Below, piece after piece: positions 21,801-33,510 of a stretch of DNA of 64,000 nt. The position numbers were made by a program, and so were the translations under genes. The notes below the pieces were generated by a model. That model was not told the DNA's origin. It saw only the letters and a program-made list of their open reading frames with translations, and did no database searches. Every line of letters starts with the position of its first letter. Position 1 is the stretch's first letter. The stretch is from Ramazzottius varieornatus (Eukaryota > Tardigrada > Eutardigrada > Parachela > Ramazzottiidae): contig BDGG01000002.1 of the NCBI GenBank assembly GCA_001949185.1, forward strand, positions 7,654,772 through 7,718,771, in the 5' to 3' direction.

Positions 21801-24800
21801 AGCTCGGACATTCTCGGCGTTCTTAAAGTAATAGTCAGCTAACAGGTAGAAAAGGTTCTGGCTGATGATGTCTGTCTCGGCTGGAGGTGGTCGCTCTTTC
21901 GGCTCCGGAATGTCTGGTGTCTCGGTGATTGGGTCGAACCTTCGTATGAAGGACTGGATGTCTTCTTTCGACAGAACGTACGGGACATTCGTGATGAGCG
22001 GACGAATCTTGGTGAAGACGTTGACGGTCTCTTGGGAGATGCAGTCCGCTTTGAACCCGTCAAAGCGGGGAAGCTCGGCCGGAAGGAAGAATGAGAATAG
22101 CGGAACTGCTCGGGGAAGAGTCAACTCGACCTGGAATTAGGCTCCCTAAAATCAATGTATAACGAGAATTAAACTTGAGTGTTCCATACCGTTTTAGCGT
22201 TGTGGTGTTGAAGATAACGATTCTTGCTTTTGGTTACACCGTAAAGACAGTGGAAGCACTGGTCCAGATCGTATTCGATATCTTCTCGGGGAATTTCGCT
22301 CTCGTCCTTCTTGCCTTCTTCCTTGATCAGCAGTTCTGCCAAGAACCGATCGACTGCCAGGTTCAAGAATGCTCCGTTGTTCAGCGTACACCACGAATGC
22401 CTAAAATACACATCGTCACGGAAATGTGTCGTCAGTTCAACGACTCTATTGGGAGGCTGATGGACAGTCTCGATGTGATCGTTATCTCAAGTAGCTCAAC
22501 TATCGTTGTTACCGACTGAGAATTCGCGCCACTTAAAATAACGATCATCCCAAGATTGGTCATATCAGCCCAACAGAAGACTCTGCGCCTTACCCTCCAA
22601 GATACTCGTGGACTTGCTCCAAGTAATGGACGCTCGAATCGCCACTGTGAGGTTGGACGTTCCCTGCTGCCACTTCACCTCTGTGGAGCACAAGACGAAC
22701 TTATTGAGGAATATCCTTTGAGCAAGACTTAGTGACTTAGAGCATAGCCAGCGAAGAGTACAACTTACGCTCGTAAGACCAGGTACAAGATGGTCCACGC
22801 AGACAAAGACGAGGGGCGCCTAATGGATCCTTCCAGCGTATGAACCGAAAGAACGCAAACTTCCAGCAGTGAGAGAGCCCACATCTGTAGCGACTCTAAA
22901 GCGAGCTTGTCGAACTGAACTTGTTTGGCTATGATAAATCTGCAAAGAAAAGAGTAATATTTGCATTTCTCATTAAGCTCAGCAGACAGACCAAACGTAC
23001 TTGAGAGCAGAGTCACAGATTTCCAGAAGGACCGCGCGTAGAGGAAGTCGCCTCTCGGTTTCGCTGTTCTCGCTAACCCCGATGTACTGCGCTAAGATGT
23101 TCTGAATGACCCTCTGCGCTAGACTAACATAATTCTGCGGGTCAGGTGAGTATTCTGCAGCGGCCAGAACGATCTTCGCATGGTGCGGTGAAAACTCCAC
23201 TGTTTGGTCGCCGTCTGTGAGAAGGTCCTCGGCGATATCCAGCACTTCCGCATACATCCGTTCCTTGTAGAGAGATTCGACTTCCACCAGTCGTATGGCA
23301 GACTTTTTTCCTTCGGCCAGTTGTAGCAAAGCATCTGTAAACGAATGTCCCTTTCAGATCCCGATTATATATGTTCCTACCTACGCAAACGAGCTCAACA
23401 AGGTCATTTACCTAAGTGGCGCACGTTTGCGGCCAACGACGCTGGGAGTGCGCGCCTCTTGGGAAAACATAAACACGACAAGTTCGTTTTCCCAGATGGC
23501 GCATGCTTTCAGCTGATAATGCAGAAAATGTGCGCTCATTTGTAAAAAGAGTCTCACCGAGTCTAAAGAGCTTACCTTTGCTGATGATAGGCTGAGTTGA
23601 AAGGTTCGGTAAGGCTATAATTATATCCGAGGTTAATCGGTCGGAAACTTCGTCCAAGAAGTACTTCGCCTTGTCCATTTCGCCCTTCACGCCGTGCCAT
23701 TTGTGCAGCAGCATCAAGATTCGAATCAGCATCAGCTGGTCTGACGCTTCTTTGAACACACCAGCGTACGGCCATACCGCCAGCCAGTTCAGCTCCTTCT
23801 CAAAATTTCTAGGTCTAACACCAACACAAAACCTTACTAATAAGCTGCTGGATTCGGTGAATTATTGATAGCTTCGTTCTTACATATCGTCGACTTTTCC
23901 ACACTGCGTCCAGTAGTCCACGACCAGTTCCAAAGCACACAACGTAAACAAGATGGCTTGTCTTGTGGTGCCTTCCATCGCTGGGGTGTACTTTTCGTAC
24001 TTTGGAAAGAATTCTTCGTGGGCAATTCGGTAGTACAAAGTGAGGTACGATTTCGTCAACGAAGCCGTCCTAATGGAAAAAAAAGAAACACGGGTCATGT
24101 CTATAAGACGTTCATCCGATTACAGGTAAGTATTCCGCTCACCATTTCTTGTCGGTCCGTTCTGCGAAAAACTGGAGGAACTTTCTGATCATCTGGTTGA
24201 TCCGCAATTCTCCGCAGCCTCGAAGGAAGCCGACAATAGCGACTTCCTCATTCGTGGCTGCTGTGAACAGCTCTCCAGTGCTGTCCTTTCCCTTACCGTT
24301 GGAGTTCTTCTGGACGATACGAGAGCTGAACTGCAGCGACGCTTCGTCCAGCTTGTAGATCTCTCTGATAAACTTTGTCAGCATTTCACGAATCGTTCCT
24401 TCATCGCTTTTAATGACATCTCGACGCTGGAAAAGCCCCTGGTCAAACATTACTAGACACACTATTGATTGGCCGCACAATGTTAGCTTACCCGTCCAGA
24501 GCGTCGCTTTTCCGCGTGTTCGAGACAGACTGGATCAATCTTCCTCTTATTGGTTACCCCGGTCAACGCTGTCGCATCTCCGCTCATCGTAGAGTTATCT
24601 TGGCTGGCGCTAGAGATCAGGAGCTCAGGGACCGGTTTGGCGGCGGAGGTGTCGGGAGCTACGGAGGAAGCGGGAACTTCCGGCTTAGTAACTATCAATA
24701 TCGCGTTCCACAACTGCAACAGCAAACGAAATAAAAACCCGAAAATGTGCATTTGACGATCTAAGGTTTCAAAATCTACTTTTTTCGCGTCAAGGTCTTC

Positions 24801-26305
24801 GAATGTGTTCGCGAGCCTATCGGCCAAGTGTGGGAAGGTGTATTCCGTCGGTAATTGAAACGGCACTTGTTGCAGCTGCAACGCCGGGTTATTTTCCCCG
24901 CTGACTTCCGGTTTGAACCACTTCCTCTTCACAAACTCTGCTTCATCGATGAACCTCTTCGCGAACGGCTTCAACGGTTGCCCCACATTCTTTGAAACCT
25001 TTCTCAGTGGTTCATACCAGGTTTCTCTGAAATGTTCGAAATCATGGAATATTTTATGTACAAACGTTAGAGCTCGATGGTGCGACGGTTCCATTTGCAG
25101 AGCCGAATAGCAACAAGTCAGGCAGGCCGGAAAGTAGTTGAGAGCGAAGGTGATTGTTATCAGGTTGTCTAAAGACGGCCAGTGAGTTGGTCGGATGGCG
25201 AGTGCGTCTTGGAAGTAGCTCGCCGCCAAGGGGAAGTTGTCCATCTTAATGGCCAGATCGCCCATGTTGTGGATCATCACAACGTCCGTGTAGTCTATCT
25301 CGGCCACCCTCCTCAGGTACTCCAGCGCCTTTTCGTAGTGCTTCTGACGCTGTAGTAGGTTGGACACGTTCTTCAAGACTGCGCATTTCAGAGCTTTCAT
25401 CCGGTCGTTCTCTGTGTCACCTGAAAGTGTGAAAAGCACTAACTCGCATATGACATCACAAAACCTGACAGCAATGTACAGTGCAATACATTAGCCGACT
25501 ATTACGTCATGTTAAAAAACTGGCACGGCCTTGTTCAGCTTCAGCATGTAATTATTGTAATAACTTTTGATCGGATTTGGGCATTAAAAGTCACATTCTT
25601 ACCAGGAATTTCTTGTAGAATGTCTTCAAACTTGTCCTGAGCTTTCACCAAAGCCCTGTCCTTCTTTTCTTGGCTCCAAGTGACGTTCAAAGTCTTGAGC
25701 ACGGACAGCGTTTGCTTGTACTTTTCCAGCAGCCGCTCTTCTTTGGCTTCGACAGTTATTGGCAAGTCTTCTTCGTCCTCCTCTTCATCTTCACTAGACG
25801 TTAACGTCCGTTCCTCTTCGTCCTCCGAGGATGAAGACGATGTCTCAACATCCATGCTTCGAGAATCCGCTGCTGCTACGTTTTCCGGTGGCTCTTCCGC
25901 GAGCGAAGCTGAAATATTCTCGCTAGACGGTTGTTCAGCCACATTTTGGACAGCAGATAAATTCAGCTGTTCTGCTTCCAGTTGCTCGTTCGTCAGTGTC
26001 ATCACACTTACGTCCCAATCTTCGTCCGACCGGGGACCAAGTATAACTTCCTCGACGATAGTCTTGTCAAGATAGAGGGATTCAGGTTCAGCTTTAGAGT
26101 CAGCTGCATCACTACCGGGTGAAGAATAACTCGACGCTGGTCGAGGCTCTATACTTCCATCACTGGTAATGTTGTTAGTGTTGTCTCCTTCGTCTTCAGA
26201 CACAAGACTGTCGGCAGCGACGACTTTACTCGCAGAGTCCGAGAGATGGGGCTGGTCCATCACGATTGCTTGAGTGGCATCGTCTTCCTCCGAGCAATCG
26301 TCCAT
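18891..26305 (-). CDS. CABIN1: Calcineurin-binding protein cabin-1
   Basis: Large TPR protein of the HIRA/UBN/ASF1 histone H3.3 chaperone complex, also known as a calcineurin and MEF2 repressor in vertebrates. Sixteen exons: 25603-26305, 24492-25420, 24143-24438, 23884-24069, 23576-23814, 23001-23334, 22769-22939, 22594-22680, 22190-22400, 21696-22130, 21278-21439, 20716-21200, 20436-20646, 19911-20191, 19585-19879, 18891-19256; total 5,391 nt (1,796 aa). An acidic Ser/Glu-rich N-terminus precedes TPRs (YEKALEYLRRVAEIDYTDVV, HWPSLDNLIT), KRRSGR, VHEYLG, DQCFHCLYG, YYLLADYYFKN, RLDSWAGLAL, HYKSLYRLARLYY and WQDCPHMPCAGLF, each matching vertebrate CABIN1 in order. The C-terminus is short and acidic (DDLMNLDLNVRLPAGMNF). 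Five or six palindromic elements of two families sit in its introns. Confidence 0.95.
19446..19515. repeat. AAGTGGCGCAC palindrome, copy 6
   Basis: Last CABIN1 intron. Degenerate: CAATTGGCGCAC / GCGCCGCTTGA, loop TTTTTGGCTGAAAG. Confidence 0.7.
20281..20350. repeat. AAGTGGCGCAC palindrome, copy 7
   Basis: CABIN1 intron 20192-20435. TCAAGTGGCGCGTTCT and GTGCGCCAGTTGAGA arms. Confidence 0.75.
21518..21642. repeat. Two ACCTGCATAC palindromic units (second family)
   Basis: CABIN1 intron 21440-21695. Unit at 21518-21569 runs from ACCTGCATAC to GTATGCAGGT; a second at 21591-21642 repeats the same ends. Each is about 52 bp. Confidence 0.8.
22476..22550. repeat. AAGTGGCGCAC palindrome, copy 8 (decayed)
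   Basis: CABIN1 intron 22401-22593. GATCGTTATCTCAAGTAG and GCGCCACTTAAAATAACGATC; left core has lost GGCGCAC. Confidence 0.7.
23402..23545. repeat. AAGTGGCGCAC palindromes, copies 9a and 9b (tandem)
   Basis: CABIN1 intron 23335-23575. Copy 9a at 23402-23475 (CTAAGTGGCGCACG / GTGCGCGCCTCTTGG), copy 9b at 23484-23545 (CCAGATGGCGCATGCTTTCAG / ATGTGCGCTCATTTG). Two elements sit head to tail. Confidence 0.75.
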
Positions 26306-27241
26306 GGTCAGTTCAGCTCACATGCGTCCAATTTCCGCTCCTGTCAATGCAGCATCGGTTCCATTCTTTCTCTTCAATGAAGGCAGGACATCTGTAAGAA
26401 GAGCAATGAGAGAGAAGTTGTGCCATGGGGAAGCCGGAAAGGCAGTAGAGACAGGGAGTCCCGGAGAAGCAGATTCCGTTTTCCGTAAAAATCAGTGTAG
26501 TGCTGCTGAACCGCGCGTCCATCTGAGACCAACTTGCCATAGAATCCGCTTCATCATGATACGGACTGTCCACCAAGATAACGCGCCAACTCCCGCACAA
26601 GAGGGCTGGGTTCGATCCCGCAAAGTTAGCTTTTTGGTTTTCCAACAAGCCATAATTGTCACTTCGTAGTGCCTTTTAACCCAAAATGCACGTTCATCGA
26701 AGGTATACTCATCTAGCGTAATTATGGGGGGAAAAAATATTTGGCCACAGGCCGAAAGCGGCAACGCTTCGATTGATCGTCAGTTAAGCCGGGAGATACC
26801 GCCTTCGGCCGGTGGCAAGAAATTTGTTCGCCGCCAATAATTAGGCCAGGCGCGTGTACGAAATTTTCCTGCAGACACACGAACGATGTCATTAAAATGG
26901 GAACGAAGTACGAATGGAAGCATAAAGGACCGTCGGGACAGGTCTTGACAGCCCAACCCTGTCCTCTTTGTTTGTCTGACCACCGGGCAACTGCATGTGC
27001 GTGCTTGAGGCAGCCGGTTCTGCTGGACTTATCATATTACATACAGCCCAGGTGTACAAAGACGGTCTCGACGAAGGCAATTACTTCTCTAGGTCCAGTA
27101 TTGGTAAACCATACATTCAAAGTCGGCAGCATAATTTCAAGATGGGTTCACGCTTTTTATGGATTTGAAGATATCAGGGCCTTGTAACTCGAATTGCACA
27201 ATTGCTAATAATTTACGTTTCTACTTGTGCTAACGCGCTAG
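26306..27241. other. CABIN1 upstream region into gene-poor block
   Basis: Probable CABIN1 promoter and 5' UTR, then sequence without a supported gene. A plus-strand frame near 27050-27160 (VYKDGLDEGNYFSRSS) could be a fragment of the following lamin-tail-type gene but I could not join it. Confidence 0.3.
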
Positions 27242-27943
27242 TACCATGTCCAGTTTTGATCAGTGAATTCAACGTTGGGGAACACGATGATTCTGAGGTT
27301 CCCGACTACGTGGAACTCAAGAATTTGTGCATCTACAAGCATCGGCTTGACGGATACTCCATGGTAGTGTGGGATGCTTTGAACGATGTCTTGCAGTTTC
27401 AAATGGACCCATCTGGGCTATGGATACAAGATTTTTTTGGTTATCGACCAGCAGACTATAAACAGAGCAAATGTCTCAGGGTACTCGCGATTCAGTCGTG
27501 GCAGTTTCCTGTAAAGTGAGGACCGTGTAGCCAATGTCGTTGCCATTTACTATGATTTCAAGTTTCAGCCGGAGAGAACCTTTTACGACGAAGGACAGCA
27601 TTATGTGTCAGCTCCACGAATCATCCTTCCGGAGCGCATTGTCGATTATGTGATGTACTTCTCTTCCGCTGACTATAACTGCGCAGATTTTGATTACGCA
27701 CTATACGTCGCGGATTTCATGGCTGGCGAGAGAAAAATACCTGCGCCCGCAGCAAAAGATATTGGAAAAAGTTCGGAATACAGCGTTTGCCGGCATCCAG
27801 AAGCACTTTCCACATCGATAGACAAGGAACACCGTAAAAGTTTGTTAATGGCCGTTTGCTCATCATGCAAACGTGGTATGTTGCTTTCAGACTCTTTCTG
27901 TGGATGCTGTCCAACGTCCGGTGGACTAAATCGATACGAATAG
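27242..27943 (+). pseudogene. Lamin-tail-domain (LTD)-like gene, frameshifted
   Basis: The translation starts with PVLISEFNVG, then DYVELKN and LDGYSMVVW, the usual layout of an extracellular LTD domain (LISExN ... EFVELYN ... LDGYSLVLF). After QFPVK at about 27513 the frame meets TGA, but the next frame continues the domain with VANVVAIYYDFKFQP and IVDYVMYFSS, matching the second half (VALY ... LVDALVY). The two halves abut without room for an intron, so one base has been gained or lost. It could be a pseudogene or an assembly error. The preceding acceptor (GCGCTAG at 27241) suggests it was once part of a spliced gene. Role unknown. Confidence 0.45.
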
Positions 27944-28263
27944 ATGTTCAGTTCTTCACAAATCTGTTCTGCACGGGTTAGGAGAGCCCCTACGCCGGAA
28001 AATTGAAAGTGTTCTGTAATAGAAGAAGAGGATGCCGGAAGAAATGAGCCCGAAAAATCGGCAGAACGAAGAATAGGCAACTAAAGTGATATAATCGATT
28101 TCCGGGTGTTCCGCTAGAGTGAGTCATTTTAAATAAATATCCGTCATCAAAATGCAACTCCGTAATGAATGTTGATTTCAGGATTTCTTGTTCAAATGTC
28201 ACACGATCGTCTTGATCAGTCTCCTATTCATTTTAAACGTGGTCTCTATTTTAACAGGCAGGA

Positions 28264-29371
28264 ATGATCTCGGTATCAACGATCCAGGCAGAAATGTTTG
28301 GACAAATTTCAGCTGGGCAGCAGCCGCATATGGGCATTTCTACCTTGGTCGGTATGGCTAAGCAGTCTTTCGGCGGTGATAAGTCCCTTTATCTTCCGTC
28401 CCACCATGAGGATCTTTTCGCCTCCTACACAAAGGAGAAAGACAGATCGGAATGGTTAGCTTACCGTTCGACAGATGGCGCCATGTGTTGTTACCATTGT
28501 GTTGATCACTGTGCTGACCATCCTCAGGACAAATCCGTCCGCCGTGAAACCTGGTGTAACTTTTTGGGGTCTACGCGAACCCAAGTACTCCTGCGGCTGA
28601 CAGGCAGAAAGTCCTTCACGATGAAGTCCTTCGGCACGAGAAAACGCCCACACACACCATGTGCACCGAGAGAGATGAAATAAATACAGTTCGCGGATCT
28701 CTGGGTGGTTGACGAAACCATGAGATTAAAGCTAAGCAAGAAATATGCTTCCACTGTTAAAGTGTTTGATCTAGTCTACACTGAAGCCTATTCCTACGTA
28801 TCTTATTCATCCCATGCGGAATTCATGAACGCAGCTAAAAGATACGGCGTCGATATGGGAAACTCACATGTCGCGATGGGCAGCTGGAAAAATCACGACT
28901 CACATCAGCATGAAGATGCGCTGTATGCTGGTGGCATGGCTGACGAAGATACAGCCATATCTCGGTGTGATGATCGACGAGTCCACTGACCGTGGTGGCT
29001 CGCATAACCTCATCATATACATTCGCGTCGAGATCGATGGAGACCCAGTGTTGTTCTTTTGGGGACTAGTCAAGTTGAGAGAGACCACAAGCGCTGCAGA
29101 CATCACTGACGCACTACTCGATGTTTCAATCGCGTCACAGGCCAATAACTGGTTGGGTCATAAGCGAGACTAGATGGTCAGGAAGTGGGTTGAGTTCGCA
29201 ACTGGCGGTGCGTTGGCACTAACCGGACTCAACAGAGTGGCTAACAGACTTGCGGAACAATTCCCACTCATGATGTCCACTCACTGCGTTGCCCATCGTC
29301 TACAGCTCACTGTTGTCGACACGGTAAAACAGACAAGCTATTTCCATCAAATTCGAGGATGCAGTCCGTGA
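28264..29371 (+). pseudogene. hAT/ZNF862-type transposase relic, N-terminal and central parts
   Basis: Two shifted frames carry characteristic pieces. The central part reads PYLGVMIDESTDRGG, then LIIYIRVEIDG, then, after an in-frame TAG at 29171, LTGLNRVANRLAEQFP and MMSTHCVAHRLQL. This follows the hAT-related order DESTD ... FxGLVxL ... GxxxRL ... SxHCVAHRL seen in ZNF862-like transposase-derived proteins. The upstream frame holds Cys/His pairs (CCYHCVDHC) compatible with a decayed zinc finger. Stops and frameshifts show it is dead. Confidence 0.6.
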
Positions 29372-31390
29372 TATTTACTCGTACTACTCCAGGTAAGAAA
29401 AGTGGTAGCACAAACTTTCTGACTGTATCTTACAAATACGCACAAAAAACACGGCAATGCCTTTGTCTTTTGAAATATCAAACACAAACTTACTTTGCAT
29501 ACAAAACATGAAAGGACAGAATCCACTCGACCAACCGCTATCGATAGCGTCATTTCCTTCAAACGCTTGACTATTATTCAGTGTATGTGGGCGAGTTCCC
29601 TAGTTCCCTAATTTATAACTAACTAAGGAGAGGCGCACAGTTCTATTATAGCCGGTAACTTATCTTTACACGCAATGGTGTGGGGACCGATTACCATGGA
29701 ATTGCCCACCGCACAGTAGTTGACCGTAAACTTAAAGTTAGAGGAGTGAGACCCTAGCTGGTATCGCTGTGTGTTTGGCGTCCATTAATAACGATGGCCG
29801 CGCCGCACTTCGCGTAACACAGCACAGGCCTATGGTTTATTCAATGATGGAGGAATGGTCAAAGGCCGCCGTATTGTATCCTCATTTAGCTATGGAAACT
29901 AAGTACATACGGCGGCAGTAATGTACACTATCGTTTAATGCCGATTCCATCTATTAGGGAACGTACTAACATTCGGAGAAATCATGAATGGGCTGCTGAA
30001 GCTTTCTGAAGGTGGAGACCGCTAACAGTGAATGCTGAGGAAGAGCTACGAGGATATGGATTCGATAGTGGTCTCTGTCGTGTGAGTGCCAATTCTACAT
30101 TATCACACAGGAAACACAATACTTGTATCATTGTGGGTCTTTCTGGCGTTCAGTCGTTGCTACGAGGGCTCCCCAGTCATGCGTTATGGGTAACACCCTG
30201 AACAATACTGTCATCAAAAGTGCTCACTTTCCGTAACGAATCAGGAACACCTTCAAATGGCCTTGGACCGATCTTCCGACATTCCATAACTCCAAAGTGT
30301 TTGCCGTATTATTTGAGGTTTAGCGCGACCATGATCTTCGCCCACATGTACCGCATAATTATTAAGCGTGTCTGCACTAAAAGAAAAAAATGACACTACG
30401 GTGACACCATTGACGGTCAATGGAGCTTACAATGTGGGATATGCCCGCTGGTAATATTTCAACGTTTCGTTCGTGATTGTGCATCTGATGAGCTACTGTT
30501 CTGCAGGTCTCCAAAAGCCGCGAGGAAACTTCAAAGCGTAACGAATCTTCTGGACCAAGATTTCCTGCAGCCCAAAAAGCTTCTAGAGATCCCGAGGGTA
30601 GCGTCAAAGCAGGCCGCGATACGAGCGATTATTCGCGACCACAACGGGCTTGTCTGAGACAGTGGTGAGGCCGTGACCTTGGCGGCTGAAGGAGGCCTCT
30701 GAGAGCTCGGTTCACCAACCTCTAAAACTTTAACACATCAACTCAGTTCCTCCTAACTCTTCCCTTTCTTCAAGATCTCCTTGCTGAGCTATCCAAATTA
30801 TCGGCGAGGTTTTAGAGAGAAGATTACCGGGTTTTCGACTTACATGACACCCTGGAAGGGTTCGTCCAGGTTCTGAACAGTTGGCAGCATAACGAGTCAC
30901 CGTCTATCACGGCGCCGAAGGACAAAATCAAGTTCCAACATGACCTAGTCTTGTTTCAGGAGCGTCCAAAAACAATCGGTACACCGGTTAACGGCAAGAA
31001 ACAATAAATCGTGCCGATGACATCAAATATAGGCAAAGCTTTTCCTCCTCTTTTTTTGACTGCAGACTATAACGGCAACTCTTTTACAGCTTTCCGCAAG
31101 GAGTCCCTGAACCTACTGCAAAAATTTCTCATATTCTTCAACTTGCGTTTCCCCGAAACGGAAGCGACGAGACACTTCCGGGTGTTCCAGTTGAACAAGA
31201 ATCCTCACGAGAAAGGACGCTATGGCGATACACATACAAGTGCTGGCCCGATACTTTGGATTCAACCCGCTTACCGTTCTAGCACAGTAGACCCAGTTCA
31301 AAGCAGAGTTTACGGCACAATTAGAGCCAGTCTACTTGACAAAGGAAAGCGTCATTTTCATGCACAACATACTGTGAAAGACACAACGTC
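29372..31390. other. Interior of the hAT-like relic and nested debris
   Basis: No intact gene. Plus-strand translation near 30820-30960 (FDLHDTLEGFVQVLNSW) is protein-like and is probably more of the same transposase. Sequence from about 29640 to 30350 does not match that pattern and may be a nested insertion. Confidence 0.35.
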
Positions 31391-31530
31391 TTCGAAGAGG
31401 AAGACTCCGAGCTGGAACAGCTGTTTGTTGTCGCTTCTGTACTTCCGGTCAGTACGGCAATTTGCGAACGATGTTTCTCCATCCAGAATGTAATCAAGAC
31501 TGTCGAACTCGACGGAACGAACGAAGCTTG
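31391..31530 (+). pseudogene. hAT C-terminal dimerisation domain relic
   Basis: Frame reads LEQLFVVASVLPVSTAICER followed by CFSIQNVIKT, the hATC motif (LPVSTAxCERxFS ... IKTxLR). It lies about 2 kb downstream of the DESTD part, consistent with the end of one decayed element. Confidence 0.6.
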
Positions 31531-32421
31531 AACGCGCTCATGCCGATAGCCATAAATGGGCCGCCACCAGGAGAGATGGATTTCCTGAATATCATCCTGT
31601 TATAGGCTACGGTCTGGCAATCTTCCCTTCTGAGTGGAATCCACTCCAAGCAAGCACCGCTGATAGTGAGGATCTTAAAGAAATAAACTAGTAGCAGATA
31701 TCGGCGCGATCTCCAGACAGCGTGCAAGTCTAACCTTATACGCGGGAAATGGCCGGAGACGAGGTAAGAGTTTTTTAGCCGTATTTGTTCATCTAAAGAC
31801 AACTGACAGTCTGTGAGACATTGTGCCTTTCCTTGTAGAGAGAAGCAGGATCGAAGCGTTACCCGAATCTAGCGAGGACGACTACGATGTACAAAAGACA
31901 TCACTGTACAGTCTCCCCTTGGAATATTTCCTGTACTTTCCACTTGGAATTACTGTCATATTCCGGATTCTCGACTGGGATCCGAAGTGAAAATTCGTGG
32001 GAGATCAAACAGTGATGTGTTTTGTGAACCGCACAGGAAGAGTCTTCGCTCCAACATTCGCGCAGTCTTTGTCTAACTTTTTCACGTACTAACTCACCTC
32101 CACCAAATATATTTGGTTCATGTAAGGCACCAGTGTCACATACTTTTCATCAATGACCATTATACTTCGAGCTGTTGTAATTGTCCAAGTTTACTGGATT
32201 TTCGCAATAAGGTACCACTCAAAAGTATCAGTCACCGTTGTGAGGTTTCACGCTCAAAGCATATTTTTGGCGGCAGTCCATATGCAAATATCAGAAAGTA
32301 CCCCTGTGGCCTGCAAACCTTAGCTTGTCGTGGTCCGGGGTGAATTTTTACCGGTACTGGTAGGTAAGTCTCTCATTCCATAACTTTTTGTTTTCACGAA
32401 ATTTTTGCTATATCTTCTCAG
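31531..32421. other. Gene-poor sequence
   Basis: No supported coding, RNA or clear repeat feature on either strand. Confidence 0.35.
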
Positions 32422-33161
32422 AAAACGTTCGCTCTCGTTTCCCTTATCCTTGTGGTGATCATCCCGCCCGGAATTGCTGCCCAGCATAACCGTAAGTTTG
32501 CCTCTAGAAGAAGGTTCTACTTGTACTCCACTTTACAGATGGTCGTAATCTAACGTGGTTAGATCATTCGTGACTTACAATCAGTCCACACATATTGCCT
32601 AAGCTTGATTGTTGATCATGGATCATGGATGGTATAGTTGCGTCAGCCTACAGCCATCGGTGAGGCTTCCTATACCCTTAAACATGTCTTGTTTCAGGCG
32701 GTTAGAACCGTATCCAGCCTACTACGGTAGCTGGCAATACGATTGCCCTACCGGAAGTGAAGCTGGAGGAAAGTGTCCGCCACTGTCCCGCTGCACCTCC
32801 ATGCCCACCTTGCCCTCCAAAACCGAGTGTACCTCCCTGCCCAACCTACAACCGGACGGAGCACGACCTGGAACATCGAAAGGATCGTGGTGCCAAGCAC
32901 GGAGACACTGGTGATTGAAAGTGCCCCCCTCCGTCCGTGAAGACTTACTCGAAGGTTGCCGGCATGGAATTCAGCGCAGCAACATCCTGCAACGGAACGT
33001 CGCCGGAATTCCTCCTTGCCCTAGGACTGGGTTCGACAGGCATGCTGTGCTTCACGGCCATCGCCCTAGGCTACTTGCAGTATCTGGGCAAGAGTACCGA
33101 TCAGCTCCAGCCGATTCGGCGGACATGGCGGAGAAGGGATGGAAGGCCAAAAAGACACTGA
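32422..33161 (+). pseudogene. Pro/Cys-rich membrane protein, probably broken
   Basis: A short exon 32422-32491 (acceptor TTCTCAG, donor GTAAGT) encodes a signal-anchor-like stretch (TFALVSLILVVIIPP). From about 32705 one frame reads a Pro/Cys run (CPAAPPCPPCPPKPSVPPC) and, after a single in-frame TGA at 32912-32914, continues through CPPPSVKTYSK to a hydrophobic helix (EFLLALGLGSTGMLCFTAIA) and a basic tail ending 33159-33161. The plain reading is a decayed gene, because exon phases do not join cleanly and there is no good start. An alternative frame over 32683-32914 is also open. No family recognised. Confidence 0.35.
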
Positions 33162-33510
33162 ACATCGTCAAACAGAAGCTGGGCCCTTGCCGCCGGAACA
33201 GCTGGAGCTGATCGATACGTTGAGTCAGGATACTCGTTTTACTTTTTCATTTGAATTTTCGTCTATTTCTTGACGTTTACCTTATTGCTTTCCATATGCA
33301 CGGAGTCTTTCATTTTTGCGTGATACCTTGTTCGACGCCAGATGTTATATTGTTTTCTTCCCCTGATTGGACTTTTGTCCGCTTTGTACAGTTTTAACTT
33401 GTAATGGTCACCCGACGTGTTGCCCTTCCCATTCCGCCGCAGACGTAAGCAATCAAGAGCTTGATCATGCGTTTCGCTCTCCAGCAACGCGCGGTTCAGC
33501 AGCACATCAG
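33162..33510. other. Spacer, no gene seen
   Basis: No coding signal. Leads into the inverted-repeat element. Confidence 0.3.

Noticed and set aside
25680-26075. Ser-rich plus-strand frame of 131 codons
   Set aside because: Antisense shadow of the acidic Glu/Asp-rich first exon of CABIN1 (runs of TCT/TCC arise from GAA/GGA).
32912-32914. Selenocysteine reading of the in-frame TGA
   Set aside because: No SECIS-like structure recognised, no known selenoprotein family, and upstream exon phases do not join; decay is simpler.
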